In this document: one piece after another, positions 15,635 through 23,886 of the stretch | Numbering within the stretch: position 1 is the first letter of the stretch | How the letters are laid out: each line of letters begins with the position of its first letter | Assembly: GCA_002418185.1 (NCBI GenBank) | Contig: DIDN01000144.1 | Location: 1 to 25,559, forward strand | Reading direction: 5' to 3' | DNA: 25,559 nt | Source: Deltaproteobacteria bacterium UBA5799 | Lineage (GTDB): Bacteria; Desulfobacterota; GWC2-55-46 | Notes under the pieces: model-generated | Database searches by the model: none | Told to the model about the DNA's origin: nothing | Seen by the model: only the letters and a program-made list of their open reading frames with translations | Translations under genes and position numbers: made by a program

Positions 15635-18600
15635 TCAGTTCAACCAGTCTTCGAGCCAGGACTTCCTGTCGCTCTCCGACCACTTCTTCCAGTCCCCTCT
15701 GAACTTTGCCTTGCGCACAGCGTCCCGCGCCTCGTTATCGCTTACGTTCTTCATGATGATTAGTATGTTGCCCGGCATAATGAGGTCGGGGTTTTTGACC
15801 CTCGACATGTTGTACCTGTAAAGGAGGGGCCATTTCCAGGGGTTCCCGTAGGAATCCTCCCTGGCGATCTTCCAGAGCGTGTCGCCCTTCTTGACCATGT
15901 AGAAGCTTATGACGTCGTCGGCCTGCATGAGCTTGATGAGTTCCTCGCTGCTTATGTCCCCGTCCTTGAGCTTCCTTGCGATGCTCGACCTGAGGTTCGC
16001 GAACTCGTCCTGGAGGGCCGCAAACCCGGCGCGGTCCATGCCCGATATCGCAAGAAGCTCGGCTTCCTTGCTGAGCTTCGAGATCTCGAGCTCGAGGCGC
16101 CTTCTCGCATCCGTTTCCCTGGAGAGCCTCTCCCTGGTCTCGGCGAGCGCCTTTTCGAGCTCTGATACGGCGGCCTTCCGCGCGCCCTCTGACGTCTCAA
16201 TGTCCCTTAAGCGCGCCTCGAGTACGCGCCTCGATTCGATCTCGCGCCCAAGCCGGTCCTCTAGCTCCGCCTTTGCGGACTTAAGCTCCACGAACGAGGC
16301 CTCGCTGGCCTCCCTGGCGGCGACAGCCTCCCTGAGCTGGGCCTCAAGGGCGCTCCTTGCAACGGCCTCCTGGCCGAGCTTCATCTCGGTCTCCCCGGCC
16401 ATGAGCGTAAGCTCCCTTATCGCCGCCTCGCCAGCGCCCTTGGCGGCCTGGGCCTCGCTGAGGCGCGCTTCGAGAGCGCTCCGGGCTTCGGAATCCTGCC
16501 TGAGCGCGGACTCGGTTTCGAGCCTCGCTTTCCTCAGCTCGTCAAAGGCGCTGTGGTCCGCCCCGGCGGCCTTTAGCCTCTCTTCGAGATCGAGGTTCCT
16601 GGCCTTAAGCTCCTCGACCATGAAGCGGGCCGCCTGGGCCTCGGCAAGCGCCCCCTCGGCCTCCCTTATCCGTGTCTCGAGCTCCGAGTTCCTCCTGTTC
16701 AGGGACTCGAGCAGGGGGGCCTGGTCGGCGCTCGTCGCGAGCACCAGCTCCGCCTCCTTGAGCATGGAGGCGAGCTCGGTATTCCTGCTGATTATGGCCT
16801 CGGCCTGGGTCCTTGCCGCCTCGGACTGCGCAAGCTCCAGCTCCATCTTTTTAAGCTTCATCTCGAGCTCGGTGTTCCGCTCTATGAGCTTCTGGGCCAC
16901 GTAGCTCGAGGCCTTGCCCTGGAGGTTCGCGAGACCGGCCTCCTTTAGCTTCTGCTCAAGCTCCGAGTTCCTTACGATGAGCTCCTTTGCGACCGCGCCC
17001 GCTGCCTCGGCCCTGACAAGCGCCGTGTTCGATTCCTTAAGCCTTTGCTCAAGCTCCAGGTTCCTTGCCCCGAGGTCGGCGTTAAGGGCGCCGAGCCTCG
17101 TAAGCTCGGCATTTGATTCCGCTTCCGACCTCGCGCGCGCCTCTTCGGCGGCCGCGAGCTTTCCCTCGAGCTCGGCCACCTTCGTGCTCAGGCCTTCTTT
17201 CTCAGCCTCCAGCCTGGCTGCCTGGTCGGCTGCAAGCCGCCTCGACTCCTCTATCTCGCCTATAAGCTCGGCCTCGCGGTTCTTTTGCGATTCGAGTTCG
17301 CTACGGAGGGAGGCCGCCGTCCGGGCACTCTGAGAGGCATCGGTTGCCGCAATCTCCCTCTCTGCCTTAAGCCTTTCGGCCTCCTTCTCAAGCGCGGCAA
17401 GGGCATCAAGGCTCGACTTCGCCGATTCTTCCGAGCTCAAGCGGGCCGCTTGGGCCTCGGCAAGTCTCGTCTCAAGCTCCTTTACTTTCCCTGAAGTTCC
17501 GTCAATGGCCTCGGGCGCGGCCGCATCAACCGGAACGGCTGCCAACTCCCCGGATTCCTTTTCAAGTCCGGATTCGGCCCTCCTCGACTCCTCAAGCTCG
17601 CGCTCAAGGGCGGCCACTGCCCGGGCCTTTTGAGAGGCATCCTCAACCGCAAGCTCCCGTTCCTCCCTGAGCCTTGCCGTCTCCTTTTCGAGCGCGGCCA
17701 GGGCATCGAGGCCGGTCCTTGCGGCCTCCTCGGACATCATGCGGGCCTCTTCAGCGGCCGCGAGCTTCTCTTCAAGGGCTGCGGCCCTTGCCGCAAGCTC
17801 CTCACGCTCCCTCTCTTTAACGATGAGCACCTCTTGGGAGCCCGCCTGAAGCCTCTCGATCTCCGCCCTGAGCCCGGCCTCGGCGCCCTGCGCCTCGTTA
17901 AGCTCGTCCTTAAGGAGGGCCAGCGCTTTAGCACCCTCCGACTCGTTCCTCTTTATAAGCTCCGCCTCGTCCTTTATCCTCGCCATCTCCGCCTGGAGGG
18001 AAGCGATCGAAGCCATGCTCTCGTCGAGCCTTGCCCTGGCCTCGTCCCTTGATCTCTCAAGCTCCGCTATTACGAGGTTTGCGGCCTCGGCCTCCTTCCG
18101 GGCGGAAATGGCCTCCATTTCAGCCGCCTCCGCCTCCTTCCGGGCCTTTTCCAGCTCCTCGTCCCTATGCGGGGCAACGGCAGCATCGCCGGGCCCTTCT
18201 GCCAGGGCCTTCTCGCTTACGGCGTCCATCGAGGCCCTTGCGGATATGAGCGCCTCCTCGGCCTCCTTGAGCCTTGCCTCGAGCCCGTCCCTTGCCTCTC
18301 TTTCGCGGGAGAGCATCAGCTCGGCCTCGGCCCTGGCTGATTCGTGCTCGCGGAGCGCAGCCTCCATGGACTTGCTCGCGTTCTCGATCCCGGCGTACTT
18401 TTCTTCCAGCGCCGCGCTTCTGGCAGCAGCTTCGGTGGCGTTTTTCCTGGCAAGCTCGGCCTCTTCCAGCGCCGCCCTGGCCCTGTCGGACTCCTCTTTA
18501 AGGCCCGGTTCCCGGGCCAGTTCAATCCTTGCGCTCTCGATCTCCGCAAGCCTCGCCTCTATCTCGCCCCTTAGGGCCGCCTCGGCCTTTTTCGACTCAT

Positions 18601-20215
18601 CGAGCTCTGACCGGAGCTTCCCTATTGTCTCGGCCTGCGCGGAGAATTCCCTGGCCATGAGGTCGCGGTCTGCGTTAAGGAGCCTAATCTCCTCCTCAAG
18701 CCCGGAGAGAGCGGCCCTGGCCTCGTCCCTTGACCTTTCAAGCTCCGCCACCTTTGCAAGCGCTTCCTCCGTCCCCTCGTCGCCGGACGCGGCTATCTCG
18801 GCTGCCTGCTCCGGCTGAACAACGGGCTCCCCGGCCCCTTCAGCCGAAGCAATAGCGGTTTTTAATTGCTCTTCTGCCTCGGCAAGCCTTGCCTCAACGG
18901 CCTCTTTTTCCAGAAGGGCCTTATCCAGTTTAAGGGCCTCCTCGTTCTTCAAGGCCTCCTGCTCGCGGAGTGTTGCCTCGAAGGCCTGGCTTATCTTCTC
19001 GGTCTCGGCGAGCCTTATCTCAAGCTCCGCGCTCCTTTTCCCGGCCTCCTCGGCCTGTTTGAGCGCGAGCTCGGCCTGCTTGAGGGCATCAGCGGCCTTC
19101 GTCGTCTCGGCCTCGAGCTGAACCTTCATCTCGGCCTCGGCAGCGGCCCTGGCTTCCTGGGCGGCAGCGCTCAATGAGGCGAGCTCTACCCTTAAGCCGG
19201 CCTCGGTCTGCCTGGCTGCCTCGATCTCTTCCCTGAGGCCGGCAATCACCTGCCCCTTTTCAACCGATTCCCCTTTGAGCTGGTCTCTTTCAGCGGTGAG
19301 CGCGCTTACCTCGGCCTCGAGCCTGGACAGCGAGGCAAGGCTTTCGTCGAGCCTTGCCCTGGCCTCGTCTCTCGAGTTTTCGAGGTCGGCGATTAGCCGG
19401 TCGTCGGACGCCGGTCTTCCACCGGCGGTCTCCTTCGCGACTGCGGCGGGTTCCGGCTTCTCGGGCAAAGCCTCGTCAAGCGCGGCTTCCCTTACCACGT
19501 CCGTTTGGGCCCGGGCCGCCACGAGGGCCTCCTCGGCCTCCCTGAGCATGGCCTCGAAGGAATCCCTGGCCTCTTTTTCCTGGGCAAGGCGCCGCTCTGC
19601 GTCCATCCTCGCGAACTCGTGCTGCTTGATGAGCGCCTCTTTTTCCTTGCCGGAGTCCTCAAGCTCCTTGAGCTTTGCCTCGAGCTCGACGGCCCTGGCC
19701 GCGGCCTCTTCAGCCTTTGCCCTGGCAAGCTCTGCCTGGGTCCAGGCGTCCTCGGCCTTCTTCCTGGCGTTTTCCTCGAGCTTGAGCTTCAGCTCGGCCT
19801 CGAGCCTCTTCTTTGACTCTTCTACGGCGCTCAGCCTTTCTTCGAGGCTTTCTATCTCCTGTTTCGTCCTGGACTCTACTTCGGCCCTTATCTTCTCCCT
19901 CTCCTGCTCGATGTCCACGCTCGCGCCGGACTTCTCGAGAATCCTTCTCTGGCGCTCCTCGCGCGCGAGCGCCCTCTCTACCCTTCTCTTTTCAGCCACC
20001 TCCGCCTTGAGCTTGCCCTCGATCTCCTTCAAGGCCTCGGCGTCCTTGGCAAATTTCAGCTTGGCCTTCTGTACCTCTTCCTCGAGCTTCTTCTCCTTGG
20101 CGCCCTTCTCCTTCATCGTGAGCTCGAGCCTGTTCTTCTCCTTGTCTCCCGAGACCCAGGAGACGGCAACGGAAAAGACTAAAAAAAGACCAAGTACTGC
20201 GCCTACGCCGCCCAT
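15635..20215 (-). CDS. Giant repeat-built coiled-coil protein with N-terminal membrane segment and C-terminal LysM domain
   Basis: A 1526-residue protein. Residues 3-22 (GAVLGLFLVFSVAVSWVSG) form one hydrophobic membrane anchor or uncleaved signal. Residues about 25-1420 are almost entirely Ala/Glu/Arg/Lys/Leu-rich coiled coil. Residues about 1440-1490 (VKKGDTLWKIAREDSYGNPWKWPLLYRYN, then DLIMPGNIL) are a LysM domain, which usually binds peptidoglycan. The tail has four tryptophans (W1509, W1512, W1520, W1524). Internal repeats: a ~205-227-residue unit three times (about 195-840), a 100-residue unit twice (814-990), a 31-residue unit six times (1051-1220) and a 42-residue unit four times (1241-1394). 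An in-frame stop with no alternative start codon lies upstream, so the start is fixed; GGAG precedes it and a consensus promoter lies at 20300-20328. Function unknown; a structural tether or envelope scaffold is an inference. Confidence 0.88.
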   Translation of the reverse strand: MGGVGAVLGLFLVFSVAVSWVSGDKEKNRLELTMKEKGAKEKKLEEEVQKAKLKFAKDAEALKEIEGKLKAEVAEKRRVERALAREERQRRILEKSGASVDIEQEREKIRAEVESRTKQEIESLEERLSAVEESKKRLEAELKLKLEENARKKAEDAWTQAELARAKAEEAAARAVELEAKLKELEDSGKEKEALIKQHEFARMDAERRLAQEKEARDSFEAMLREAEEALVAARAQTDVVREAALDEALPEKPEPAAVAKETAGGRPASDDRLIADLENSRDEARARLDESLASLSRLEAEVSALTAERDQLKGESVEKGQVIAGLREEIEAARQTEAGLRVELASLSAAAQEARAAAEAEMKVQLEAETTKAADALKQAELALKQAEEAGKRSAELEIRLAETEKISQAFEATLREQEALKNEEALKLDKALLEKEAVEARLAEAEEQLKTAIASAEGAGEPVVQPEQAAEIAASGDEGTEEALAKVAELERSRDEARAALSGLEEEIRLLNADRDLMAREFSAQAETIGKLRSELDESKKAEAALRGEIEARLAEIESARIELAREPGLKEESDRARAALEEAELARKNATEAAARSAALEEKYAGIENASKSMEAALREHESARAEAELMLSREREARDGLEARLKEAEEALISARASMDAVSEKALAEGPGDAAVAPHRDEELEKARKEAEAAEMEAISARKEAEAANLVIAELERSRDEARARLDESMASIASLQAEMARIKDEAELIKRNESEGAKALALLKDELNEAQGAEAGLRAEIERLQAGSQEVLIVKEREREELAARAAALEEKLAAAEEARMMSEEAARTGLDALAALEKETARLREERELAVEDASQKARAVAALERELEESRRAESGLEKESGELAAVPVDAAAPEAIDGTSGKVKELETRLAEAQAARLSSEESAKSSLDALAALEKEAERLKAEREIAATDASQSARTAASLRSELESQKNREAELIGEIEESRRLAADQAARLEAEKEGLSTKVAELEGKLAAAEEARARSEAESNAELTRLGALNADLGARNLELEQRLKESNTALVRAEAAGAVAKELIVRNSELEQKLKEAGLANLQGKASSYVAQKLIERNTELEMKLKKMELELAQSEAARTQAEAIISRNTELASMLKEAELVLATSADQAPLLESLNRRNSELETRIREAEGALAEAQAARFMVEELKARNLDLEERLKAAGADHSAFDELRKARLETESALRQDSEARSALEARLSEAQAAKGAGEAAIRELTLMAGETEMKLGQEAVARSALEAQLREAVAAREASEASFVELKSAKAELEDRLGREIESRRVLEARLRDIETSEGARKAAVSELEKALAETRERLSRETDARRRLELEISKLSKEAELLAISGMDRAGFAALQDEFANLRSSIARKLKDGDISSEELIKLMQADDVISFYMVKKGDTLWKIAREDSYGNPWKWPLLYRYNMSRVKNPDLIMPGNILIIMKNVSDNEARDAVRKAKFRGDWKKWSESDRKSWLEDWLN
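16034..16495 (-). repeat. 42-residue tandem repeat, four copies, in the LysM protein
   Basis: The anchor leucine of the motif (A/S)R(S/R)xLEx(R/Q)L falls at residues 1248, 1290, 1332 and 1374, an exact 42-residue spacing, equal to six heptads. The last copy is partial. Confidence 0.85.
16556..17065 (-). repeat. 31-residue tandem repeat, six copies, in the LysM protein
   Basis: An RN(S/T/L)(E/D)L...L(K/R) motif begins at residues 1051, 1082, 1113, 1144, 1175 and 1206, an exact 31-residue (93-bp) spacing with no insertions. The sixth copy decays after about residue 1220. Confidence 0.9.
17246..17776 (-). repeat. 100-residue duplicated unit in the LysM protein
   Basis: Residues 814-888 and 914-988 align without gaps at an offset of exactly 100. 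Shared stretches include LDALAALEKE (836-845 and 936-945), and the pattern ARxxSEE(A/S)A lies before them. Confidence 0.8.
17696..19633 (-). repeat. Long-period (~205-227 residue) repeat, three copies, in the LysM protein
   Basis: SRDEAR recurs at residues 281, 495 and 722, and a LxEAEE(A/Q)L block at 224, 444 and 649, giving three related units. At DNA level 26 bases at 18021-18046 are identical to 19344-19369, supporting duplication rather than only composition bias. Confidence 0.75.
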
Positions 20216-20219
20216 CTGA

Positions 20220-20258
20220 ACTCCGATTGCGTTGGATGACTCCGAACTACGTTGGATG
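20220..20258. repeat. Tandem 19/20-bp direct repeat at the LysM gene start
   Basis: ACTCCGATTGCGTTGGATG (20220-20238) is followed directly by ACTCCGAACTACGTTGGATG (20239-20258). The shared parts are ACTCCGA and CGTTGGATG. The repeat overlaps the ribosome site of the minus-strand LysM gene and could bind a regulator or RNA. Confidence 0.6.
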
Positions 20259-20299
20259 GTTTAATCACGATGCTTATGGAATTATACTACGGTAGAAGG

Positions 20300-20328
20300 A
20301 TTATACCCCGGGGACAGCCGGTTTTCAA
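20300..20328 (-). promoter_or_regulatory. Consensus sigma-70-type promoter for the LysM gene
   Basis: On the minus strand TTGAAA (20323-20328), 17 bp, then a perfect TATAAT (20300-20305). Transcription would start near 20293, leaving a leader of about 78 bases that contains the tandem repeat. A second TATAAT at 20281-20286 lacks a -35. Confidence 0.75.
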
Positions 20329-20340
20329 TAGCGCGGGATG

Positions 20341-20586
20341 AAAAAAACCTAAATGGTAACCGTGACAGTGGGGCCCCCTGAATACGTTCCTGGCAGTAAT
20401 TATTGAACTCTAATATTAAATTTTTCAACCTTCTTTCATTAAAAATTTTTCAAATCGGTTCTGCGGCTGCCGGTGGGCGCTTTGTCCTTGACTTTTAACT
20501 TTCATTTAAGTAATCGTATTACCCGTTCCGGCCTACATCCGGCCAGCCTCTTCTTAAATAGAATATTTAAAAAGGACAGCTTACCG
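20341..20586 (+). promoter_or_regulatory. aroD upstream region, A/T-rich
   Basis: No gene is seen; the open frame extending aroD upstream to 20473 lacks a family-like N-terminus. TTGACT (20489-20494) is a possible -35, with TAATCG 17 bases on as a poor -10. It overlaps the inverted repeat GTAATCGTATTAC, a possible operator. AAAAGGAC lies about 11 bases before the aroD ATG. Confidence 0.35.
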
Positions 20587-21285
20587 ATGTCTTCGTCTTC
20601 AACGGTTTTTGGGAAGGCCAGGACTGCCGCCGTCATTACGGGGGGGGCGTCCGATTCGGCTGCAGGAAAAGCGGTCTCAGGCGGGGCCGGGCTCATCGAG
20701 GCCCGGGTGGACACCTTCCGTTCGCTCGACCCTCAAGCGGTCTCGTATTTTCTTAAAAAACTGAAGAAAACCGCCGGCCTACCTATAATCCTCACCATCA
20801 GGAGCAGGGCCGAGGGCGGGGCAGCCAGCATGACGGAAAAAGAGCGGCTCGCGCTTTTCACGGCCCTAATCCCCTATGCGGACTATGTCGACATAGAGAT
20901 CAGCTCAAGCGGAATATTCAAAGATGTGGTAAAATCTGCCAAAGGGAAAAGAAAAAAGGTCATAGCGTCCTATCATAACTTCAGGTCCACACCCGGGCAT
21001 GTAAAACTCAATAATATCATCGACTCTGGCCGCTCCGCGGGCGCTGACATAATAAAGCTTGCAACTCATGTGGGCTCGCCGGGAGACTTGAGGAGGCTTG
21101 CCCGGCTTCTTTTCGAGCATGAGGACATGATAGTAATAGGCATGGGCGCACTTGGCGCCGCATCGAGGGTTTTTTTCCCGATGATAGGGTCGCTCGTCAC
21201 TTACGGCTCGGTTTCCGGCACTACGGCCCCTGGACAGCCAACGCTCGGGGCCATTAAGAAAGAGTTTGCGCGCTACGGGTTCTGA
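20587..21285 (+). CDS. aroD: 3-Dehydroquinate dehydratase, type I
   Basis: Third step of the shikimate pathway: 3-dehydroquinate to 3-dehydroshikimate by a Schiff-base mechanism, in the cytosol. At 232 residues it is the normal type I length. Seen: GLIEARVDTF (the E-x-R-x-D substrate motif), ILTIRS, VDIEIS, ASYHNF with catalytic H130, IIKLATHV with Schiff-base lysine K157, and the C-terminal YGSVSGTTAPGQPTL loop. The start at 20587 (MSSSSTVFGKARTAAVITGG) is chosen because the barrel's first strand follows; upstream in-frame codons give an unrelated sequence. No other aromatic-pathway gene is adjacent, so it is a stand-alone unit upstream of the triose-phosphate cluster. Confidence 0.93.
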   Translation: MSSSSTVFGKARTAAVITGGASDSAAGKAVSGGAGLIEARVDTFRSLDPQAVSYFLKKLKKTAGLPIILTIRSRAEGGAASMTEKERLALFTALIPYADYVDIEISSSGIFKDVVKSAKGKRKKVIASYHNFRSTPGHVKLNNIIDSGRSAGADIIKLATHVGSPGDLRRLARLLFEHEDMIVIGMGALGAASRVFFPMIGSLVTYGSVSGTTAPGQPTLGAIKKEFARYGF

Positions 21286-21326
21286 CATCAGAGGGGCAGG
21301 GCCCGAAGCCTGCGTATTCCGTCCGG

Positions 21327-21355
21327 TTGACTTTGCAGGCCCGTTGAATTAAGAT
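21327..21355 (+). promoter_or_regulatory. Sigma-70-type promoter for the gap cluster
   Basis: TTGACT (21327-21332), a 17-bp spacer and TAAGAT (21350-21355), about 60 bp upstream of gap. It would drive gap and, by read-through, pgk and tpiA. Confidence 0.6.
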
Positions 21356-21419
21356 ACGGCTTCACTCTGAATTTCCTCCCAAAAGGCGGGTAAAATATAA
21401 CGGTTCACGGAGGTATGTG

Positions 21420-22427
21420 ATGGTAAGGGTCGCGATAAACGGGTTCGGGCGCATCGGAAGGAATATCCTGAGGGCTTCACTCGGAAGCCTCGACAAGATC
21501 GACTTCGTCTGCATAAACGACGTTACCGACGCCCCTACCCTCGCCCATCTCCTCAAATATGACTCGGTTTTCGGCAAAATCCCGGCTGAGATATCCGTAA
21601 AGGGCAGCTCGCTTGTACTGAACGGCAAAGAGATACGGGTCACCGCTGAACGGGACCCGGCGAAGCTCCCCTGGAAGGAGCTCAACGTGGACATCGCGCT
21701 GGAGTGCACCGGGCTTTTCACCAGCCGGGAAAAGGCGGAGGCGCACATGAATGCCGGGGCGAAAAAGGTCATAATATCCGCACCGGCGAAAAACGAGGAC
21801 ATAACCATATGCCTCGGGGTGAACCACGAGAGCTACGACCCCAAGAAACACAACATAATCTCAAACGCCTCCTGCACCACCAACTGCCTTGCTCCGGTGG
21901 CCAAGGTGCTTAACGACAAATTCGGCATCGTAAAGGGCCTCATGACGACCGTACACGCCTACACCAACGACCAGAAGATACTGGACCTGCCTCACAAGGA
22001 CCTCAGGAGGGCCAGGGCCGCCGCCCTTTCGATGATACCCACGTCCACCGGCGCGGCCAAAGCGGTCTCGCTCGTTCTCCCGGAATTGAAGGGCAAACTC
22101 GACGGCATGGCCATAAGGGTACCGGTACCGACGGTCTCGGTCGTGGACCTTACCGCCGAGATCTCGAAGTCCGCGAAGGCGGACGAGGTCAATTCAGCTT
22201 TCCTGGAGGCCTCCAACTCGACCCTCAAGGGGGTGCTCGAGTACACGGAGGAGCTCCTCGTTTCGGTGGATTTCAAGGGCAACCCCCATTCATCCATATT
22301 CGATGCGCAGGCAACCAAGGTCATAGGCGAGAAGATGGTAAAGGTCCTTGCCTGGTATGACAACGAATGGGGCTTCTCCTGCAGGATGAGAGACGTGGTG
22401 CTGTACATGGCCGGCAAGGGCTTTTGA
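21420..22427 (+). CDS. gap: Glyceraldehyde-3-phosphate dehydrogenase, type I
   Basis: Oxidises glyceraldehyde 3-phosphate with NAD+ and phosphate to 1,3-bisphosphoglycerate, and runs backwards in gluconeogenesis. At 335 residues it is the usual length. Seen: VAINGFGRIGRN (4-15) nucleotide-binding loop; ISNASCTTNCLAP with catalytic C152 and its partner H179 in TTVHAYTNDQ; RRARAAALSMIPTSTGAA phosphate-binding region; and WYDNEWGFS near the C-terminus. The ATG at 21420 follows GGAGGT by five bases; a GTG directly before it is also in frame and would add one residue. It heads a same-strand cluster with pgk (137 bp downstream), tpiA and secG. Confidence 0.98.
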   Translation: MVRVAINGFGRIGRNILRASLGSLDKIDFVCINDVTDAPTLAHLLKYDSVFGKIPAEISVKGSSLVLNGKEIRVTAERDPAKLPWKELNVDIALECTGLFTSREKAEAHMNAGAKKVIISAPAKNEDITICLGVNHESYDPKKHNIISNASCTTNCLAPVAKVLNDKFGIVKGLMTTVHAYTNDQKILDLPHKDLRRARAAALSMIPTSTGAAKAVSLVLPELKGKLDGMAIRVPVPTVSVVDLTAEISKSAKADEVNSAFLEASNSTLKGVLEYTEELLVSVDFKGNPHSSIFDAQATKVIGEKMVKVLAWYDNEWGFSCRMRDVVLYMAGKGF

Positions 22428-22552
22428 TCCAATCCGTGGTTTTTCCAGCATGAGCCTTGAAAGGCCGGGCTCGGCTATGTAGGATGTGCCAGGTGAGATT
22501 CGGAAATTCCTTTCACTTTTGAAGACAGTGCGGATATTCTGGCGGTAGCTGC

Positions 22553-22558
22553 CGGAGG
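22553..22558 (+). promoter_or_regulatory. Ribosome binding site for the TTG-started pgk
   Basis: CCGGAGGTGGG sits about six bases before TTG at 22565. No in-frame ATG or GTG lies nearby upstream, and the TTG gives the expected N-terminal length, so TTG initiation is likely. Confidence 0.6.
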
Positions 22559-22564
22559 TGGGTT

Positions 22565-23782
22565 TTGAACCAGGGGCTCAAATACATTGACGAGATCAAC
22601 CTGAGGGGCAAAAGGGTCCTCATCAGGGTGGACTTCAACGTCCCTCTCGACGAGAACCAGAACATAAGCGAGGACACGAGGATAAGGGGCGTACTGCCCA
22701 CCATAAACTACGCCCTCGACGAGAACGCAAAGGTGATACTCGCCTCGCACCTCGGACGCCCCAAAGGGAAGAAGGTCCCGGAGATGAGCCTTGCGCCCGT
22801 GGCCAAGAGGCTCGGGAGGCTCCTTGAGAAGGAGGTCCAGCTTGCGCCGGACTGCGTGGGCGAGGACGCGAGGAAGATGGTCGGCGCAATGGGCCCCGGG
22901 GACGTCCTCCTCCTGGAAAACCTGAGGTTCCATCCCGAGGAGGAGAAAAACGACCAGGGCTTCGGCAGAAAACTCGCCGAGCTGGCCGACGTCTACATAA
23001 ACGACGCCTTCGCCATGGCACACAGGGCGCACGCCTCGAACGTGGCCATAACCGACTTCGTAAAGGAGGCCGGGGCCGGGTTCCTCATGAAAAAGGAGCT
23101 CACCTACTTCAGCATGGCGCTTGAGAAGCCTACGAGGCCTCTTGTCGCCATAATAGGCGGGAAGAAGGTCTCGGACAAGGTCGGCGTGCTCCTTTCGCTC
23201 TGCGACAGGGTCGACAAGCTCATAATCGGCGGCGGCATGGCGCTCACCTTTTTCAAGGCGCTGGGCTACGAGGTGGGGAGCTCGTTTGCCGAGGAAGACG
23301 CCCTCGACACCGCCAGGGAGGTTATCGAAAGGGCGCGGCAGAAGCACATAAAGCTTTTCATGCCCGTGGATTTCGTCGTGGCCGACAGGTTCGCAGCCGA
23401 CGCGGAGACGAAGGTCGTCACCTACCAGGAGATACCGAAGGACTGGATGGCGCTGGACATAGGCCCTGCCACCGTGACACTCTTTACCGAGGCCATACAG
23501 AACGCCAAGACCATCGTCTGGAACGGCCCCATGGGCGTCTTCGAAATAGACGCCTTCAGCCGCGGCACCTTCGCCATGGTATCGAGCGTTGCCAGCACCT
23601 ACGCGATGACCATAGTGGGGGGCGGAGATACCGACGTGGCCGTCCACAGGGCCGGCGAGTACGCCAAGATGAGCTACATATCTACCGGAGGGGGCGCATT
23701 CCTGGAGCTCTTGAAGGGCGCCGAACTCCCGGGCATAGCCGCGCTGAGGAAGAAAAGGGAAAAGCCCAGGGCAGCAAACTGA
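22565..23782 (+). CDS. pgk: Phosphoglycerate kinase
   Basis: Transfers phosphate between 1,3-bisphosphoglycerate and ADP in the cytosol, reversibly. At 405 residues it is normal. Seen: GKRVLIRVDFNVPLDE near the N-terminus, SHLGRPKG, LLENLRFHPEEE, NDAFAMAHRAHAS, GGKKVSDKVGV, WNGPMGVFE and the nucleotide-binding STGGGAFLELLKG at the C-terminus. It uses a TTG start behind a strong GGAGGTGGG site. It lies between gap and tpiA, 104 bp before tpiA, and is probably co-transcribed; no terminator with a T-run is seen in the 137-bp gap after gap, only a short GCCTTGAAAGGC hairpin. Confidence 0.98.
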   Translation: MNQGLKYIDEINLRGKRVLIRVDFNVPLDENQNISEDTRIRGVLPTINYALDENAKVILASHLGRPKGKKVPEMSLAPVAKRLGRLLEKEVQLAPDCVGEDARKMVGAMGPGDVLLLENLRFHPEEEKNDQGFGRKLAELADVYINDAFAMAHRAHASNVAITDFVKEAGAGFLMKKELTYFSMALEKPTRPLVAIIGGKKVSDKVGVLLSLCDRVDKLIIGGGMALTFFKALGYEVGSSFAEEDALDTAREVIERARQKHIKLFMPVDFVVADRFAADAETKVVTYQEIPKDWMALDIGPATVTLFTEAIQNAKTIVWNGPMGVFEIDAFSRGTFAMVSSVASTYAMTIVGGGDTDVAVHRAGEYAKMSYISTGGGAFLELLKGAELPGIAALRKKREKPRAAN

Positions 23783-23886
23783 CGGCAAGCCCCGGTTTTA
23801 CGGGCACGAAAAACGGAAGCTTGCAACCTTCAGGCCCTACCAGGAATGGCCGGGCAATCGACTGCGAAAAAAATCCGGGACTGCCG

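Noticed and set aside
15635..20215. A second SMC or RecN-like ATPase suggested by the long coiled coil
   Set aside because: There is no Walker A, signature or Walker B motif; it has a membrane segment and a LysM domain instead.
20473..20586. N-terminal extension of aroD by 38 residues
   Set aside because: The sequence is A/T-rich non-coding in character, with promoter-like elements inside it, and family members start at the later methionine.
22475..23788. Open frame of 437 codons antisense to pgk
   Set aside because: Same shadow effect; pgk on the other strand has all family motifs.
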